Under the pieces are notes generated by a model. It was not told the origin of the DNA, made no database searches, and saw only the letters and a program-made list of their open reading frames with translations. From positions 1-64,000 of the forward strand of contig CALYQQ010000016.1 of the NCBI GenBank assembly GCA_945288535.1: a stretch of DNA of 64,000 nt, in the 5' to 3' direction. The stretch's first letter is position 1. Each line of letters opens with the position of its first letter. The DNA comes from an uncultured Enterobacterales bacterium. GTDB taxonomy: Bacteria; Pseudomonadota; Gammaproteobacteria; Enterobacterales; CALYQQ01. A program made the translations under genes and the position numbers. Shown piece by piece: positions 61,739 to 64,000 of the stretch.

Positions 61739-63364
61739 TTACATTACTAGGCGACGAATGTCAGATAACACCTGATTGATATAAGTAATAAAACGTGCTC
61801 CATCAGCACCGTCAATAACACGATGATCATACGATAATGCTAATGGTAACATTAACTTTGGCGTAAATTCTTTACCATTCCATACAGGTTTCATTGACGA
61901 TCTTGATACACCAAGAATAGCCACTTCAGGCGCATTCACAATCGGTGTAAATGAGGTTCCACCAATACCACCAAGACTTGAAATAGTAAAACATCCTCCT
62001 TGCATATCTGACGATGTCAGTTTGCCCGCACGTGCTTTTTGTGATATTTCACCTAATTCACGGGACAATTCAATAATGCCTTTTTTATTAACATCACGTA
62101 AAACCGGTACAACTAAACCATTTGGCGTATCGACTGCCACACCAATATTAATATATTTTTTCAATGTTAATCTTTGCCCGTCTTCGGATAACGAGCTATT
62201 AAAACGAGGGTAGGCTTCAAGTGCTTTGGCAACTGCTTTAGCAATAAATACCAGGGGTGTAATTTTTACATTGAGTTTTTGTTTTTCCGCATCACTGTTT
62301 TGCTGTTTTCTAAAAGCTTCTAATTCAGTTATATCAGCTTCATCAAACTGCGTAACATGTGGGATCATAACCCAATTGCGATGTAAGTTAGCACCGGATA
62401 TTTTTTGAATACGTCCTAATTCAACTTCTTCAATAGTACCAAATTTACTAAAATCAACTTTTGGCCAAGGTAAAAGACCAGAGAACGCACTTGATGCATT
62501 AGCACTTATCGTACCAGATTCGACTTGGTTAATTAATGTTTTAACAAAGTTTTGTACATCTTCACGTAAAATACGGCCTTTACGTCCAGTACCTTTCACC
62601 TTACTTAAATTAACACCAAACTCACGCGCTAAACGACGAACAACCGGTGTAGCATGAACATAAGCTTCGTTCTCAGTAAACGTGTTATGATTACTCGCAT
62701 CAACATTAGTCTCTTCATCCGCTGCTGGCTTTGTTGGAATAGTTGTTTCAACTTTAGCTTCAATAGGAATATCCTGACGTGGCGATGCGTCAGTTGTTGT
62801 TGAACTTTCTACTTGTTGCGTTGTTTCAAGTATCATAATTAGTGAACCAGTAGAGACTTTATCACCAACTGCAATTTTGATTTCAGCCACTTTACCTGCA
62901 AAAGGTGCCGGCACTTCCATTGATGCCTTATCACCTTCAACAGTAATCATTGACTGATCTGCCTTAATATCTTCACCTACTTTGACTAATATTTCTGTGA
63001 CTTCAACTTCATCACCGCCAATATCAGGTACCATAACTTGTTGTAGAGTGGGTTGTCCTGCAGTATTTGCCGGAGTATTACTTGTTTTTCCCTCATCTGC
63101 TATTGCTGCTTGCATCTCCGGGACAGATACATTCTCAACATCAAAATACATAATAAGCGAACCAGTACTTACTTTATCACCTATTTTTACTTTAATTTCT
63201 TTTACAGTACCAGCTTGTGGAGAGGGGACTTCCATTGACGCCTTATCACCTTCTACTGTGATAAGTGATTGATCAACTTCAATCTTATCCCCTACTTTTA
63301 CAAGAATTTCAGTAACTTCAACCTCATCGGCCCCAATATCAGGAACATTAATTTCAATAGTCAT
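61739..63364 (-). CDS. aceF: Pyruvate dehydrogenase E2, dihydrolipoamide acetyltransferase AceF
   Basis: Core of the pyruvate dehydrogenase complex. 541 aa with two lipoyl domains (Lys41 and Lys146, both in [10 protein letters not shown]), against three in E. coli (630 aa). A peripheral subunit-binding domain follows (about 235-275, [20 protein letters not shown]), then the catalytic domain with [12 protein letters not shown] (His about 514). Linkers between domains are Ala/Pro/Thr-rich. A GGGG ribosome binding site lies in an 11-bp tandem repeat between aceE and aceF. Confidence 0.97.
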   Translation of the reverse strand: MTIEINVPDIGADEVEVTEILVKVGDKIEVDQSLITVEGDKASMEVPSPQAGTVKEIKVKIGDKVSTGSLIMYFDVENVSVPEMQAAIADEGKTSNTPANTAGQPTLQQVMVPDIGGDEVEVTEILVKVGEDIKADQSMITVEGDKASMEVPAPFAGKVAEIKIAVGDKVSTGSLIMILETTQQVESSTTTDASPRQDIPIEAKVETTIPTKPAADEETNVDASNHNTFTENEAYVHATPVVRRLAREFGVNLSKVKGTGRKGRILREDVQNFVKTLINQVESGTISANASSAFSGLLPWPKVDFSKFGTIEEVELGRIQKISGANLHRNWVMIPHVTQFDEADITELEAFRKQQNSDAEKQKLNVKITPLVFIAKAVAKALEAYPRFNSSLSEDGQRLTLKKYINIGVAVDTPNGLVVPVLRDVNKKGIIELSRELGEISQKARAGKLTSSDMQGGCFTISSLGGIGGTSFTPIVNAPEVAILGVSRSSMKPVWNGKEFTPKLMLPLALSYDHRVIDGADGARFITYINQVLSDIRRLVM

Positions 63365-63368
63365 CTAT

Positions 63369-63390
63369 ATTACCCCTTAATTACCCCTTA
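63369..63390 (-). repeat. 11-bp tandem duplication at the aceE-aceF junction
   Basis: ATTACCCCTTA occurs twice in a row (63369-63379 and 63380-63390). On the coding strand this is TAAGGGGTAAT twice. The first copy contains the aceE stop codon and the second provides the aceF ribosome binding site. Confidence 0.9.
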
Positions 63391-64000
63391 AGCCAGACGA
63401 GGATTAACTTTGTTGGCATCAATATTAAATTTGCTAATCGCATCAGCAACGACGTTTGTATCCAATTTACCCGTTTTCGCTAATTCACCTAAAGCAGCAA
63501 TAACAACATAAGACGCATCAATCTCAAAGTGATGACGTAGATTTTCACGACTATCTGAACGACCAAAACCATCTGTCCCCAAAACTCTGAATTGGTTAGC
63601 TGGAACATAATTACGTACTTGCTCAGCAAATAATTTCATATAGTCAGTAGACGCAACTGCTGGTGCATCATTCATTACTTGCGCAATATAGGGTACACGG
63701 GCTTGCTCAAGTGGATGTAACATATTCCAACGTTCACAATCTTGACCATCACGAGCTAATTCGGTAAAGGATGTTACACTGTAAACATCGCTCGCAATAT
63801 CATACTCTTTAGATAAGATTTCAGCGGCCTCACGAACATGACGTAAAATTGCGCCAGAACCAAGTAACTGAACTTTCCCTTTTTGACCCGGTAAACTTTC
63901 TAATTTATAGATTCCTTTACGAATACCTTCTTCAGCACCTTCTGGCATTGCTGGCATACTGTAGTTTTCATTAAGCGTCGTAATATAGTAGAATACGTTC
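63388..64000 (-). CDS. aceE: Pyruvate dehydrogenase E1 component AceE (3' part, cut by window edge)
   Basis: The C-terminal 203 codons of E1, the TPP-dependent decarboxylating subunit. The frame runs to the edge: before the Met at 63957 the codons read NVFYYITTLNENYS, continuous with E. coli AceE, so this Met is internal. Landmarks: AMPEGAEEGIRKGIY, LLGSGAILRHVREAAEIL, DVYSVTSFTELARDGQDCER, GTDGFGRSDSRENLRHHFE and the end KVNPRLA. It is followed by aceF after 23 bases. Confidence 0.98.
   Translation of the reverse strand, partial: NVFYYITTLNENYSMPAMPEGAEEGIRKGIYKLESLPGQKGKVQLLGSGAILRHVREAAEILSKEYDIASDVYSVTSFTELARDGQDCERWNMLHPLEQARVPYIAQVMNDAPAVASTDYMKLFAEQVRNYVPANQFRVLGTDGFGRSDSRENLRHHFEIDASYVVIAALGELAKTGKLDTNVVADAISKFNIDANKVNPRLA

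Overview
The window is a stretch of chromosome from an AT-rich gammaproteobacterium of the Enterobacterales (roughly one third G+C by eye). The main evidence is gene order: djlA-rluA-rapA-thiQPB-setA-leuDCBA-leuL-ilvIH-cra-mraZ to mutT-yacG-coaE follows the E. coli K-12 chromosome at about 1 to 2.5 minutes, same order and same strands. Protein lengths and motifs are also enteric, and a secM gene lies directly upstream of secA. Many genes that E. coli has here are absent (polB, araBADC, yabI, sgrR, leuO, zapD, guaC to pdhR). Non-coding gaps are long (up to about 1.4 kb) and very AT-rich. This looks like a reduced, probably host-associated genome, but the sequence alone does not name the species.

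Layout. 0.3-4.8 kb: djlA (co-chaperone), rluA (pseudouridine synthase), rapA (RNA polymerase recycling). 5.2-9.2 kb: a small exported DUF1090-type protein, then the thiamine ABC importer thiBPQ behind a well-conserved TPP riboswitch. 9.5-19.4 kb: setA, then an accessory block that E. coli lacks at this site: ydfG, a sigma-54 activator without a receiver domain, galE, a sugar O-acetyltransferase-like protein, a PAP2-like membrane protein and a small helical protein, separated by long gaps. 19.4-24.4 kb: leuABCD with a leader peptide, attenuator and promoter. 25.7-31.5 kb: a FAA1-type acyl-CoA synthetase, ilvIH and cra. 32.5-50.5 kb: the complete dcw division and cell-wall cluster (mraZ to ftsZ) followed by lpxC. 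50.5-55.9 kb: a DciA-like gene, secM, secA, mutT, yacG and coaE. 56-64 kb: yacL, acnB, lpdA, aceF and the 3' part of aceE, all on the minus strand, so this block is inverted relative to E. coli.

How the genes work together. The dcw cluster carries mDAP-type muropeptide synthesis (murE, murF, mraY, murD, murG, murC, ddlB) and the septal machinery (ftsL, ftsI, ftsW, ftsQ, ftsA, ftsZ), tightly packed with several overlaps. It sits behind a promoter with three 10-bp repeats that resemble MraZ operators. leuABCD and ilvIH supply branched-chain amino acids. aceEF-lpd and acnB feed and run the TCA cycle. SecA and its sensor SecM handle export.

Most interesting points: a leu leader peptide rich in Leu, Val and Ile, with a ready antiterminator pairing; a SecM whose GIRAGP core is kept while the upstream F/W/I arrest residues have become Leu; two neighbouring accessory proteins (acetyltransferase-like and PAP2-like) that have each lost expected catalytic residues; and several long, perfect, tight-loop hairpins in AT-rich gaps.
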